A stretch of 64,000 nt of DNA from Limnephilus marmoratus (GCA_917880885.1 OU862908.1:13007501-13071500); one strand, 5' to 3'; positions 43,946-55,150 are shown, counted from the first letter of the stretch. Notes: generated from the sequence alone by a model not told the origin. Numbers and translations: made by a program.

Positions 43946-43954
43946 TTTTCTGAT

Positions 43955-44090
43955 TTCATCTGATGGACATTGATGGACACTGCAACGCTGTCCGAAACGT
44001 TGGCTAAAGAAGGAGGTGGCGTAACACGGCATAATACCCCAAAAACTAATAACAAAATAATTTTTGGTCGTGAAAATCTAAAATCGTAAC
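43955..44090 (+). mobile_element. Penelope-like end (family P), copy 2
   Basis: GATGGACACTGCAACGCTGT, CCGAAACGTTGGCTAAAGAA, GGAGGTGGCGTAACACGGCA and ATACCCCAAAAACTAATAAC. It follows the repeat B copy directly, so one or other was inserted or recombined here. Confidence 0.55.
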
Positions 44091-44629
44091 AGTGTAGTTT
44101 TTCTTCGGACCAAAAATTAATATGTTGCAGATTTAGACCTAGTTCCAGAGTGGAAGATACTTTCCGCAACACCCTGTTGAATTTCCACCATTCACAACCA
44201 AAACGCTGCTGAAACGGCTATTGCTGTAACCAGGTTATAGGCTTTATCTAGGTTTAGGCTGAGTATAGCACATTGTTATTTCTAGCTATTTTGTGGGATT
44301 CTCAAATTATTATGGTAAGATTCTAAAATTATCCAGAGAAATCGTGGCCTTAGTTCTTAATTGTCCAAACAACCATTTTGGTTTTTATTCAATCTCCACT
44401 TTAAAATTAAAAATAATGTATAAAAAATGACAGTTAATCACTTAACCAAGAATAATTTAAATTAATGAGTCCTTTACCTTTACGGAAATAGCTTTAACTT
44501 AAACACCTCTCACAATGTTTCATTGAAATAATTTCAGAAAACCTTCTCCTGTAAAATTTTCTAATGGTCGTTCTGACAATTATGAACTAAGGTGACGAAA
44601 TACTAATCAGTTGGGAAACGAATAATAAT
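44091..44629. other. Unassigned sequence
   Basis: No feature recognised, apart from a stretch near 44140-44220 that vaguely resembles the SINE A body (GTGGAAGATACTTTCC, CCACCATTCA). Confidence 0.35.
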
Positions 44630-44631
44630 TA

Positions 44632-44933
44632 GGCCGTGTTGTTTCACAGAAACTCATATGTAACATTATCATCAAATGGCTAACCAGCGCCATTTTTTTT
44701 TGACAGATGAAAAGTCCCCGTTGAATGTCGATTCTAAGCCTGTTTCAGCTTTTGAACAAATAGTGATCAGGAGAAAAGGAAAATTGTAATGTTGAAGCTT
44801 GTCAGCTTACTACAATTTTGTAGAAAGTTGAAACGCACCTAGAATCGACGTTTCAAATGTCGAAATACGAAATGGCACTGAATGGCCATTTGAAGACAGA
44901 ATTAAATTTGAATTTCTGTGAAACAGCTGGCTC
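44632..44933. mobile_element. MITE with ~120 bp inverted arms
   Basis: Arms pair along TTGTTTCACAGAAA, TCAAATGGC, CAGCGCCATTT, GTCGATTCTA and GTTTCA with the right side. TA lies at both edges (44630-44631 and 44934-44935), consistent with a TA target duplication. No coding content. Confidence 0.7.
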
Positions 44934-45548
44934 TAACACTTAAAAAATATGGATAAATTCGTAAATAGTACAAGAAAAATTAACTTTCTATTAACGTGTA
45001 ATTTTCCCGACGGGATTTGTGTTTTAATCTTTGCATAGTACGTTTCTGAGTTGAAAGCGTCTGCGGATTTATTCGCTTCGTTTACCAGTTACTTTGCAAA
45101 GTGCGTAATCCTGATTTGAAAAGAAGTTGCCTGTCCCACGGAGGCGGGTCGTGGAAGGGTCGTGGGAGGGTCGCGGGACGGTCTCGGCACATTGAACAAT
45201 TTGCCAAGGAGTTGAGGACTTCAGGTGACATCAATCACGCCAAGAATTTTCCAAGGAAAACATAATAATCAAGCTATTGTCTGAATCTCGCCCAGCTATT
45301 TGCTCGACCGCCAAAGAAGCAGAATATCTTTGCAAGCTTCGATATAAACCATATTAGATGGCTCCCTAAATGATGGCCTGTGTAATTATGACACTAGCTT
45401 ATTTAATCCAGGGGAAAAATGCAGCTTTCTTTTCCAAGCTTTATTTTTAATCAATGTTTAGATAAGAAATAGGATGTCATTCCACCGTGTTCATGGTATC
45501 ACACAAAAATGCATCCCAAAACATTTTTATTTTTTATGTTTATAACTC
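44934..45548. other. Unassigned sequence
   Basis: Contains a GTCGTGGAAGGGTCGTGGGA patch near 45145-45185 and unique-looking sequence after it. No open frame of note. Confidence 0.4.
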
Positions 45549-45911
45549 ACAGGGTCCCGCTGCTCCCGTCTGGAGCCAGTGAGACTATGACGTCCACGAT
45601 TGGGGTATGTTGTGAAGCTTATGGTAACGGATGGGGGAAGCAGTTAAGGAAGAGGAAGGTACCTGGCTATTCAGATCTGGTCACCAAGCACGGCTAAAGC
45701 AATTTCAAGCAACATTTTAATTCTGAATGGTGGTCTTACACCAGAGCGATACTAAGAGTATTTTCCACTCAGAAACGTGCCGCATACATGGTCGGTATTA
45801 TTTCAAATTATTAAAATTGTGAAACAATGCAAATTAATCAAATAAATGCATTTGCGCACGCCGGAATTCGATCCCGCGACATTCGGATTGCAGTCAAGAG
45901 CCTTACCCTAT
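45549..45911 (-). mobile_element. SINE A, near full length
   Basis: Inverted: CTGCTCCCGTCTGGAGCCAG at the left through the B box (read inverted as GGAATTCGATCCCGCGA) to CAGTCAAGAGCCTTACCC. Body order equals 9220-9606. Confidence 0.8.
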
Positions 45912-47299
45912 TATTACAATTCTTTTCTTCTCTCCTGATCCATATGCAGTAAACTGCCTAAATTTTGTTAATTTTAAAACATTATTTGCAAAAATGACAA
46001 GAGTAAACCTTTACAAAATCATCAGCCAATAATCAGTCAGTTACATACCTACATTATTATATTATAGTATCATCAAACATACTAATTTCGGTTGTTCGTC
46101 TGTTTGTCTGTGTACAACTCTGATTCAATGAACTCGAGAATGTTTTGAATTTAAGTGTCATTTTCAAAATTGGAATTGTGCCAGTGATTATATAAGACAA
46201 GCGATAAAGTACCAAATTATAATATAATATTCGAACACCATTTAAAAAAATATATATTTTAAAAATTGGAACTGATGTATTAAAGAATTCAGAGTTTCCC
46301 GTGCTTTTTCACAGGTCGGCACAAGTGAAACATAAAAACTCTGAAAACATTGTAAGTAAGTAGGTTATAATACAAAAATCTCAAAAATAATATACGAACA
46401 AGTCATCTATGTAGTGTAAATATTTATTAAAATGAAAGATGAGAGAATTTTTCAACTTTATCTCACAAATTTATCTCTCTTTGAAGGTTTGTAAATTTGA
46501 AAATGGGAACTGGTAAATTACACACTTTAATTTTATCCTTCACATTTTATCTAAATTTAACACTACCTATTCTGTCAATAACATTGCAATGAAATATTTT
46601 TATTGTATATTTCGATCACCCACCTCAGAAAAGGTTACACCTAGTGAGGCAGTTAATATAAAGCATACAATACAAATTATATAGAAAATTAATTATGGTA
46701 CCTACTTAAATTGTTATTTTTTTAATGAAAACATAAAAAAAAATATCTCAATAAATGACAATTTAGTTGTACTGAAGTGAGCTGATTACATCGGTGTGAA
46801 ATAGAATGATTTTTATTTTTATTAGGTTTGTCAACAGTGATTCACATCAAAGCACCAACAAATACATTTACACTGAACATACATTACATTCAAACACACA
46901 CATACCATACATTACATAACAGTAATAAGTTTTTGCAACAAGTTTTTATAACAATAAGTTTATAGAATAACATAATAGGGAGCTTTAAATTTTATTAAGA
47001 GATGATTTGAAGGTGGCCAGTGATGACATTTTTTTATTTTTTTTTTTATTTGATTCACTTGATTTATACATGTGTGTTACATATTTGACTAATGTGGGCC
47101 TCACTGGGTGCTTTACCCGTGCTGAGGACCTCATTTTACAGTTTGATATGATTTTTTTTTTAAATTTAAGATACATATAAAATAAAAACTAAAGAAAAAA
47201 GAAACTCAATAATAACATATGAGAATTAAAAGAATTGTCAGATTAATTTTGAAATTATACAAAATAAATCCAATAGTTTAAATTTGGTTATGGTAAAAA
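45912..47299. other. Unassigned AT-rich sequence
   Basis: The minus-strand frame 46985-47176 (63 codons, with SARVKHPVRPTLVKYVTHMY) sits in A-rich DNA and resembles the basic end of a retroelement protein, but I cannot place it. Confidence 0.35.
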
Positions 47300-47515
47300 A
47301 AAACAGAGGGTGCAGTTCACATGCGGTAAAAGTGAAATCTTTAGAAAACTTAAGAACAGTGGGGATGCTACGAAGCACCGCACAAAGAGGAGACTGATAC
47401 ACAAATACATAATCTAAATCCTATAGATGTATGTGTTTGTCTCTTTTGAGAGTTGCTATTTTTCTTTTCATCGAGTTTCAAATCACAACGGTGCTAAAGA
47501 AGTTTTGTCTTCAAA
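47300..47515 (-). repeat. Dispersed repeat F, copy 4
   Basis: Inverted: GTGCAGTTCACATGCGGTA, GCTACGAAGCACCGCACAAA, CTATAGATGTATGTGTTTGT, CATCGAGTTTCAAATCACAA and GTGCTAAAGAAGTTTTG mirror copy 2. The short plus-strand frame 47427-47633 overlaps it and is not a gene. Confidence 0.7.
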
Positions 47516-48149
47516 ACGTGTACGTGTATGTGGTCTGCTGAAGTTAGAGAATGCATTCCGCATGTTCCCCATTAGTCCAGCCGACGATGAATTTTTATTA
47601 TTGTCCAATCTTGTTTATTTTATATCGGCGTAACAGGAGCGTTGTACTCCTAGAAGAAGATTTAAAGATCCCTGGGGAATGGGTAACTCCACTCCTCGTG
47701 AAGTAAATCTGCGCGGCGCCACCGTGTGGCCATTAAAAGGTTTAGTTCTCAGGTGGGAAGGCTGTGCGCCGTGAGCAGAACGGAACCTACTCAGGACCAC
47801 TCTTCTGCTCTGTACTTTACCGAGCTCTAGACCAAAAGGGTTAATGCGGGCTTCCGCCGAGAAACGAAATCCCTTTTAATGGCGACCGTCTCAGACAGAT
47901 TCGCTAGATAATTATAAGAAATACGACATGTGTTTTCAGTGCCCCCTGGTAAATAAATACCAGTAATATACAGGTACAAGAGATGTGAGGGACGTTGGTT
48001 TGCCTAACACCGAGTATTTTGAATGAATTTAAAAAAAAAGTTGAATTCTAATATTTATTTAGTCGTTATCAATTAAAAAATAATCATTATTTGTTAACCA
48101 TATGGCAGTATTTGGAAAGAGGATATTCAAATACAAACACTTTTACAAT
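47516..48149. other. Unassigned; moderately GC-rich part at 47640-47900
   Basis: Unique-looking sequence such as GCGCGGCGCCACCGTGTGGC with no repeat partner. Coding not evident. Confidence 0.35.
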
Positions 48150-48540
48150 TTGAGAGGCGGATATGGGTACCGCTGCCACGGAACCATTTATTGGAAAACC
48201 AAAACCCCTGCCCCTTGGTCACCCCGAGTGGTTCGGTTCTTTTGGTGAGGTTTGTGTAGGTCTCGGCGACGCGCGACAGATGCGTTTCCCCCTGCTGCTT
48301 GGCGGGTCGGATCGGTTAAGGGAGACCTTTTGACCTTTCCAGCTGGACTCTTTCGACCCACCGCCTAGCACCGCAGGGAGAGGGATGGATTCATACGTCC
48401 ACTTCTGGATACATTGACCGCCAGATTCTTGCCCATCCCTCTCACACCTTTTCCTTCTCAGAACTTCCTCCTTCCTTTCTATATCCCCTCTACATAGGGA
48501 TTTTTTTTCCTCAGGGTCGCCTGTGTGGGCCAATATAAAA
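48150..48540 (+). mobile_element. SINE C, copy 2 (diverged)
   Basis: GAGAGGCGGATATGGGTACC start, GATTCATACGTCCACTTCTG, then a shortened tail TTTTTTTTCCTCAGGG, TGTGTGGGCCAATAT and poly-A. The left half of the hairpin is lost. Confidence 0.7.
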
Positions 48541-48884
48541 AAAAAACAAACAAAAAACCAAGCAAAGCACCGAAGAGTAGGGTAAGATGGTTTTAATGTA
48601 GAGAGCTAACCGGCGGCGAAACGAGAGGCAGGAAAATAATTAATTATTAATTTAAAAGATAGGCAAGTTGATGAAGAGGTAGTCATGGGACACTCTACAT
48701 AGGAAGACAAGAAACTATTGGATATTATTAATTTTTTAACATTTTTTTAAATTATATTTATTATAAATACCAAGTAATACAACATGACAGGAAAAATAAA
48801 AATATTTTTCAGAAAAAAGAAAGTCCCAATTAACTACTTTTAATTAGTTAGTCAATGGGTGCTTTTACTTTGAAGATATAAATA
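48541..48884. other. Unassigned sequence
   Basis: AT-rich, no feature recognised. Confidence 0.4.
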
Positions 48885-49110
48885 AACTTATTTTACTATA
48901 TGATGCAGTTAGAATTTTTATGTTTAGTCTACACAATATTTTTTTTACCATTTGTACATTTTTTAATTTCGGCAGGTAACATATTTAAGCAATTAGTTAT
49001 CATGTAATCTAGCGTTCTTCGTCCATATTTGTTTAAATGCTTAGGTACAATAAATTAGTCCTTCATTTACATATCAACATTTACATATCATATAACACAT
49101 CTTGGACCAA
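48885..49110 (-). pseudogene. LINE ORF2 extreme C-terminus
   Basis: The minus strand reads KHLNKYGRRTLDYMITNCLN, then MLPAEIKKC and a stop. This matches the usual final block of Jockey-type ORF2 proteins (YG-R-L-Y...N-LP-EI). It may belong with the piece at 50180-50470, separated by about 1 kb of other sequence. Confidence 0.55.
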
Positions 49111-50179
49111 AAATATATAATAAAATTTCCCTAGAATTAAATATTAAAGTTTGCAAAATGTCCCACGTCAGTTCAATAATAACAAAATGGTTGATTGGCT
49201 TAGGTAGGGTGGAATCTGAAAAACTATTAAATAATGTCACTTAAAATTTTACATGGCCTATTAACGGCACATTTAATAAAAATTTAGTACGTATATTGTT
49301 TCATAACGCTGATAGATTTCATACGTATTTGTGTTCAATTTACCGTGCAGATCGGAGGAATCCAGATTTTGGACTTCCGCACGTTAAGTGTACTTACCTA
49401 TACGGTGGACTAATTCAAGTACCGCAATATCGTCAGTCTATCAACAACCATCGAAACAAATAGTAACGTGACATTTGGCTCTACGTTGAAATGTTATTTT
49501 CTTTCAATCGGAAGCGTGTAATGTGAAGTATTATAATATCGTCGTCTTTATCGAATGCTTTGTGTGAACCGCTTCACCGTATCGTGACTCAAACTATATC
49601 GTGGTTCTAATAACCGAACAATCTTATCGTACGCCTTGGATACACCTATGACCGTCGCCGAATGAAGATCAAGCTACGAGACACAACAGTGAGTATTGCT
49701 TAATTGTGTATACCGGATCTTGTTTGGTGATTGGGCATAATTCTTATCGAAATCCATAAGCGTTTCATTTAGGAAGGAGTAGCCGCAAGGTTATTCTAAA
49801 CCCCCGTGCCATCGTGCATGATTCATATATTATTTAAATAAAAAATTAAAAAAGAACATTTTTCTTTTCTTTTTCTTTTTTTGTAACAGAATAAATTTTC
49901 TGGCATTTTTATTAATGTTTATTTAATTTAAAAAATTAAAATGAACATTGTGTTAATTTTTTTTTTTTTTTGCATTCTCACCAGCATTTGGTTCCTTAGA
50001 ACGGGCAATCTGCCTAGCTAGGAACTAATATCGACCCACAAGACATAATAACACTTGTACACATTTTATAGTTATTTTTCAATGTTATTATTATGTTATT
50101 TTTGCAATATAAATGTATCAAATGTAATGTTAAAAATAAATAAATAAATTTAACGTAAAACGATATTTTAAGTGTGGTA
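49111..50179. other. Unassigned; unique-looking stretch at 49300-49720
   Basis: 49300-49720 has balanced composition and many CpG sites and shows no copy elsewhere in the window. It ends with a possible 5' splice site (ACA/GTGAGTATT at about 49687) after an ATG reading MKIKLRDTT. This is too short to call a gene. From 49850 on the DNA is low-complexity T-rich. Confidence 0.35.
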
Positions 50180-50470
50180 CAGTTTATTTATGTATATAGG
50201 GCTATTCATATGCTGAAATATAATTTTATACCACAGAATTGCTCTTACGGAGACAATTTTGAGATTCTGGTAAAAGTACGGAACATTATGTCTTGATACA
50301 AACTTTTATGAGCTAATAATTTAACTAATGAATTTTGAACTGATTGAACATGATTTAAATTTGTTTTACAGGAGAGTCCCCAAGCTGCAATTCCATACCT
50401 TATAATAGATTCAGCTAATGATAAATAAATTAATCAATGTGTGCATATTGGAACATAGAATTTTAATTTA
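50180..50470 (-). pseudogene. LINE reverse transcriptase C-terminal remnant
   Basis: The minus strand reads SLAESIIRYGIAAWGLSCKT, LNHVQSVQNSLVKLL and HKSLYQDI before stops. The ESIIRYG-x-x-x-WG motif followed by QN is the standard region just after the reverse transcriptase of Jockey/CR1-like LINEs. Confidence 0.65.
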
Positions 50471-51018
50471 CATAATCTGCTAACAATAGATCTGAGTCGA
50501 TGAATCTGATAATTATGTATGGTAATTGTTAATGGAATTTTATGTTAAAAGATATAACAGATGTTACAAAATTAACAATATGGAGGAGCTACCCGTTTAT
50601 AAGTCTAAAATTTTAATTAAAATTTTCAAATAATTTCCACATTTAAATAAACAAGGTCTTCTGCTGATTTTTACAGGTGCACACATCAAACAATGCAAAG
50701 TTTACTGGAACTACTCATCTCCCTAACGAGTTCCTGGAATAGAGGATTACACGTCATGTTATTGTTTACTAGAGTCGAGTATTTCTGAGACTTACGAGGT
50801 AATGCTTTGTTTCGAGCGCTAGTTAGGTACCCTCTAAAGAATCTGCTTTTAAAAGTGAGCACCCGAGTACTTCTAAACTTTATATTTCATAGTTCAAAGT
50901 TAGCCGATGCTTCATTGCAAAATGTGACTATTTTATGATTTTAAGTATATTTTATGGCGTACTGGTATTAACTTATATCAGATATTAAAAAAATTCACGG
51001 CACTTTTTTTATATGAAT
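50471..51018. other. Unassigned sequence
   Basis: No feature recognised. Confidence 0.4.
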
Positions 51019-51372
51019 ACCGTACAAGCGTCCTAACTGCTCCCAGTGAGACTATGGAATCCCCAACTGGGGTATGTTGTGAGGCTGAAGGTATAGGGAA
51101 GGAAAGGAGATGGAGAAGAGGAAGTTAGGGAAGTACCTGACTATTCAGATCTGATCACCAAATACGGCTAAAGCCATTTCAAGCAACTTTTCAATTGATC
51201 AATGTTGGTTGCGATATTGGAACTATCTTCCACTCTGGAACATGCCGCAAATATACTATATATTATTTCTAATAAATTAACTGTTAATACCACAAATTAA
51301 GCAAAAAAAAATATTTTATAAAAATAGGGTTCGAACCGGCGACCTTCACCTTGTGAGTCGAGGAGGCCGGTT
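51019..51372 (-). mobile_element. SINE A, near full length
   Basis: Inverted copy: AACTGCTCCCAGTGAGACTA on the left and the tRNA-like head (inverted B box GGTTCGAACCGGCGACC, then GAGTCGAGGAGGCCGG) on the right. An A-run interrupts the junction between head and body. Confidence 0.8.
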
Positions 51373-51711
51373 TAATCGTTTAAAAATTGGTTAAAAAACA
51401 GCAAAGTGATTTATATAGGTATATTATGTATATACTATACTACTATAAAACGTGACCCTTTTCGAATATACGAAATTTCAATTAACTATTGAAAAAAAAT
51501 AGTTTTACATCTACTTATGGAGAGTAAAATCAAAGAGAAAAAAAATATCAATTCAAAATTAATAAACATTTGGTTTAAACCACTTTTATTGTTTAAAAAA
51601 CCAACATATTTCTTAAGAAACCAACATGTTTCTTAAACTAGTTTAACTTCGCCAGTGTTCAAACATGATAGTCTTTTAAACAATAAAATAATAATAATAA
51701 AACAAATGCAT
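51373..51711. other. Unassigned AT-rich sequence
   Basis: Contains local near-repeats of TTTCTTAA...CCAACAT at 51600-51640. No gene. Confidence 0.4.
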
Positions 51712-52168
51712 TTTGGGAGGCGGGTATGGGTACCGCAGCCCCGGGAACCATTTATTGGATTACTCTGCCGTAGGTCACCCCATGTGGTTCGCTACGTTTG
51801 GTGGCTTGGCAGGGGTGCCCGAGTTCATGGGTTGAGGTTTGTCTGGATCTTGGCGGCGGATGCGTCTGGCCACCAACTGCGTGGCAGGCCGGATCGGGAG
51901 AGACTGGTTGAGGAAGACTTGTAAACCTCTCCAGCAGGAATCTCAGAAAATCGCCTTACCCGCAGTGGGGGGATTGATTCATACGTCCGTCACTCCTGGA
52001 CACTCTGACAACCAGATTCCTACCCACCCCTCAAACTTTTTTCCTTCCCACGACATCCTCTCCTTCCTTTCCCTAAAAAGACCCTCCACACTGCATCCCC
52101 AAAGATGACATAGGCCCTGAGGGGAATTATTTTCCTCGGGACCTTCTGTGTGGAGCTAATGTAAAAAA
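51712..52168 (+). mobile_element. SINE C, copy 3 (best preserved)
   Basis: GGGAGGCGGGTATGGGTACC start, TTGGCGGCGGATGCGTCTGG, GATTCATACGTCCGTCACTC, AAAAAGACCCTCCACAC, the tail hairpin GGCCCTGAGGGG...CCTCGGGACC, TGTGTGGAGCTAATGT and poly-A. Two plus-strand frames overlap it by chance. Confidence 0.85.
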
Positions 52169-52275
52169 AAATAAAAGTGTTATTAATTTTCAAGTAAGTG
52201 TTTATTAATTTTCAATTAAAATGGTGCCACAAAATAAATTTGTTGCATTTGAAGAAGTAATTACATAAGAGCGTA

Positions 52276-52617
52276 TATTATTTATTTATTTATTTATATA
52301 TTTATTTATTTATTTATTTATTTGTTTGTTTGTTTGTTTGTTTGTTTGTTTGTTTGTTTGTTTGTTTGTTTGTTTGTTTGTTTGTTTGTTTGTTTGTTTG
52401 TTTGTTTGTTTGTTTGTTTGTTTGTTTGTTTGTTTGTTTGTTTGTTTGTTTGTTTGTTTGTTTGTTTGTTTGTTTGTTTGTTTGTTTGTTTGTTTGTTTG
52501 TTTGTTTGTTTGTTTGTTTGTTTGTTTGTTTGTTTGTTTGTTTGTTTGTTTGTTTGTTTGTTTGTTTGTTTGTTTGTTTGTTTGTTTGTTTGTTTGTTTG
52601 TTTGTTTGTTTATTTGT

Positions 52618-52692
<75 letters not shown>

Positions 52693-52724
52693 TTTGTTTA
52701 TTTATTTATTTATTTATTTATTTA
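52276..52724 (+). repeat. Long tetranucleotide microsatellite (ATTT)n(GTTT)n(ATTT)n
   Basis: A nearly pure (GTTT)n block of roughly 290 bp (about 72 units, 52320-52610) lies between (ATTT)n blocks of about 45 and 110 bp. All three plus-strand frames are open through it and give FVCL repeats, which are artefacts. It lies between SINE C and family S and may have grown from a retroelement tail. Confidence 0.95.
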
Positions 52725-52786
52725 CGGACAAATAGTCCAATTAACAATATAACAATAACACGAACACAAACGAGAATTATGCTAGC

Positions 52787-53070
52787 AGACCCGGCCACAC
52801 GTTGCTGTGGCTAACGAAACTCAACGCCATTACCAACCTTTATAAAACCCACACCACGCGCTTACCAGCTGCTTGCTGCCCGCTGCCTGAATTGAAAATT
52901 GGAAATTCTCGGCTTTTCTCTACTATAATAAGCATGTTTTATACATATAAACCTTAGTCTTGAATCACTCTATCTATTGGTGAAAACCACATTAAAATCA
53001 GTTGTGTAGTTTAAAAGATCTAAGCGCACATACATTTGGAGCGACTTCATTTTATACTATGTAATGATGA
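52787..53070 (+). mobile_element. RTE-type SINE/LINE tail (family S), copy 2
   Basis: GCAGACCCGGCCACACGTTG, TGGCTAACGAAACTCAACGC, CCAACCTTTATAAAACCCAC, CACTCTATCTATTGGTGAAA and TACTATGTAATGATGA. It matches 30390-30687 end to end in reverse. Confidence 0.65.
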
Positions 53071-53561
53071 AATGATAATGATACTCGTATGATCAATAAA
53101 TAAATCTATCTAGGTTCAATCAATCTCAAACAAACTTAATAGCGTATATGAGCAAATATATATTAGGTATGTTCAGAATGTTTATATTTAATATTACATA
53201 TACGAAAAATATAGAAAAATTAGACTAAATAAGAATTTGGGGGAAAATGTTTTCAAGAAATCAAAATTAGATAAATAAGTACCTACGTATTTCTGACTCC
53301 GAAAGAAGTCAAGTCAGAATGATTTCCTCAAACACTACAGTATTTAACATAACCCGGGTAGGTATCAGTGGGTATAAATTAAACGGAATAAATCACTCGA
53401 ATTTCTTGCCAGTCCAAACTTAACCCACTTTATATCGGGGGTAGAAACCATGATGGGAGGCGCTCTTCTGGGGTGATGGGTGATTAATTGTAACGTTAAC
53501 CTGTTAACTAAATACCGACGGAAAGTTTAACCCTGCCTAGAACGGGTTTGGATAACCCCAC
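53071..53561. other. Unassigned sequence
   Basis: No feature recognised. Confidence 0.4.
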
Positions 53562-53819
53562 AACCCTATCAGTGGCGTGCAGTACAAAAAGGCTGAGAAG
53601 CTTTGTACATCATCAAAAACGAGCGGAAAAACGAAATCAAAGTTTTAAAAGTAAAACGACAATTTTCTGAAAATTTGTATTTATATTTATACACGTCAGA
53701 TGAAAAACATTACGAAAAGCGTACAAAAAAGATCTTAAAATAAAGATAAATAATTTCAAACAAATCGAAAACTGCTGAAAACTTTTTGTGATCGAGATAT
53801 AAAAATAAAAGTTTGATAC

Positions 53820-54245
53820 GATTTTAGATTTTCACGGCCAAAAATTATTATGTTATTAGTTTTTGGGGTATTATGCCAAGTTACGCTACCTCCTTCTTTA
53901 GCCAACGCTGTCCGAAACGTTGGCTAAAGAAGGAGGTAGCGCAACACGGCATAACACCCCAAAAACAAATAACGAAAATTATAAATGGCTATTTCAGAAT
54001 GCTTTTCCATGTAATTCCATGCAGCTTCCTTGAAAAGCGTTAAATAAAAAAATTAAAAACTTTCAAACGCAGCGCCCTCGATTTTTGTCTATGTGTTTAA
54101 ATGTAGATAAAAATACGTATTGTATAACAAATCTTAAACAAGATAAACCTCTCTACGGTTTAATGTGTTTATTTTTACTGACGTGCTATTTTTATTCTTT
54201 TAAGATGTTTTATTTTATTTTTCTTCTTATCTATTTATAAATATT
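53820..54245 (+). mobile_element. Penelope-like palindrome (family P), copy 3
   Basis: Near-perfect inverted arms of 55 bp (53853-53907 and 53918-53972) flank CTGTCCGAAA. Arm content: CACCCCAAAAAC, GGCATAAC, GGAGGTAGCG and TTAGCCAACG. Downstream sequence to 54245 (GGCTATTTCAGAATGC, TCAAACGCAGCGCCC, AAACCTCTCTACGGTTTAAT) is repeated at 58090-58400, so the family is at least 400 bp long. A further 40-base end piece (CATAATACCCCAAAAACTAA) lies at 54308. Confidence 0.6.
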
Positions 54246-54345
54246 TTCTTAGTTGAATCTGTTAAGAATGGTGACATATATGGGATAATTGCTGTAGACA
54301 ATCATACCTGGCATAATACCCCAAAAACTAATAACAAAAAAATAA

Positions 54346-54775
54346 ATAAAGTTTGTTTGTCCCACGCCCAGTGAGCTCTGGCAATGGAGTTTATTCATCC
54401 GATTGCGATGAATCTTAAGTGAGTTGTTGTGCGCACGCCCGCAAAGATTTGTATGTATAATGATGAGCTCTGGCAACAGTATATTCATCCGATTGCGATG
54501 AAACTTTGGCGAGTTGTTGTGAGGGTTCCGTGACAGTTGATCCGGCGACATTTGGTCCGGCGACAGTTGATCCGGCGTCATTTGATCCGGCCGACATTTG
54601 ATCCGGCCGACATTTGATTCGGCGGACAGTTGATCCGGCGGACATTTGATCCGGCGACAATTGATCCGGCCAGATCCTTTAGAAGATTTTTTCTTCAAGT
54701 AAGTATGTAAAGAGGATATACGGCCGTACAACCAAAGTCGATGTACTTATATCTGAAGGCATCTTGAGTACGCCA
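54346..54775 (+). repeat. Repeat E with minisatellite array
   Basis: Two diverged direct copies of a ~105 bp unit (GTGAGCTCTGGCAA, ATTCATCCGATTGCGATGAA, GAGTTGTTGTG) are followed by about nine minisatellite units (GACAGTTGATCCGGC, GACATTTGATCCGGC) and then ATATACGGCCGTACAACCAA...ATCTGAAGGCATCTTGAG. The same blocks occur inverted at 43290-43535. The open frames on the minus strand here are repeat-made. Confidence 0.75.
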
Positions 54776-54884
54776 GCAAAGATTTCTATGTATAAAAGTG
54801 AGCTTTGGCATTATGAAATTTGTATAACATTTTTACAATAGGTGGCGCGCGAATTGTTTGAAAAATATGTGTATTTCATTTAGT

Positions 54885-55150
54885 TTAGTGGCAGGGAGGG
54901 AAGGAGGGTGGGGAAGGGGAATCTTAGGGAGGATCGGGGGGGTTTGCGGGAGGTGGGACCAGGGAGGGAGGAAGGCGGGGAACGTGGAAGAGGAATGTGA
55001 GAGGCGAGAGGGTGGGGAGGGAAACGCGAGAAGGAAAGAGGTTTCGCGGGATGGGGTTGGGACTCGGGAGGAGAACGGGGGTGAGAACGGGGACAAATGG
55101 GAAAAGACACGCAGGGGAGGGATGAAAAAGTTTTGGGGGTCGAGGGAGTA
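54885..55150 (+). repeat. Purine-rich GGGA/GAGG block
   Basis: Over 260 bases of mostly purine sequence with many GGGAGG, GGGG and GGAAG runs; the minus strand is correspondingly C/T-rich, giving long Pro/Ser frames on that strand that are not genes. Multiple G-runs could form quadruplexes. Origin unknown. Confidence 0.8.

Noticed and set aside
52322..52814. Three overlapping long frames encoding FVCL repeats
   Set aside because: Pure by-product of a (GTTT)n/(ATTT)n microsatellite open in all three frames.
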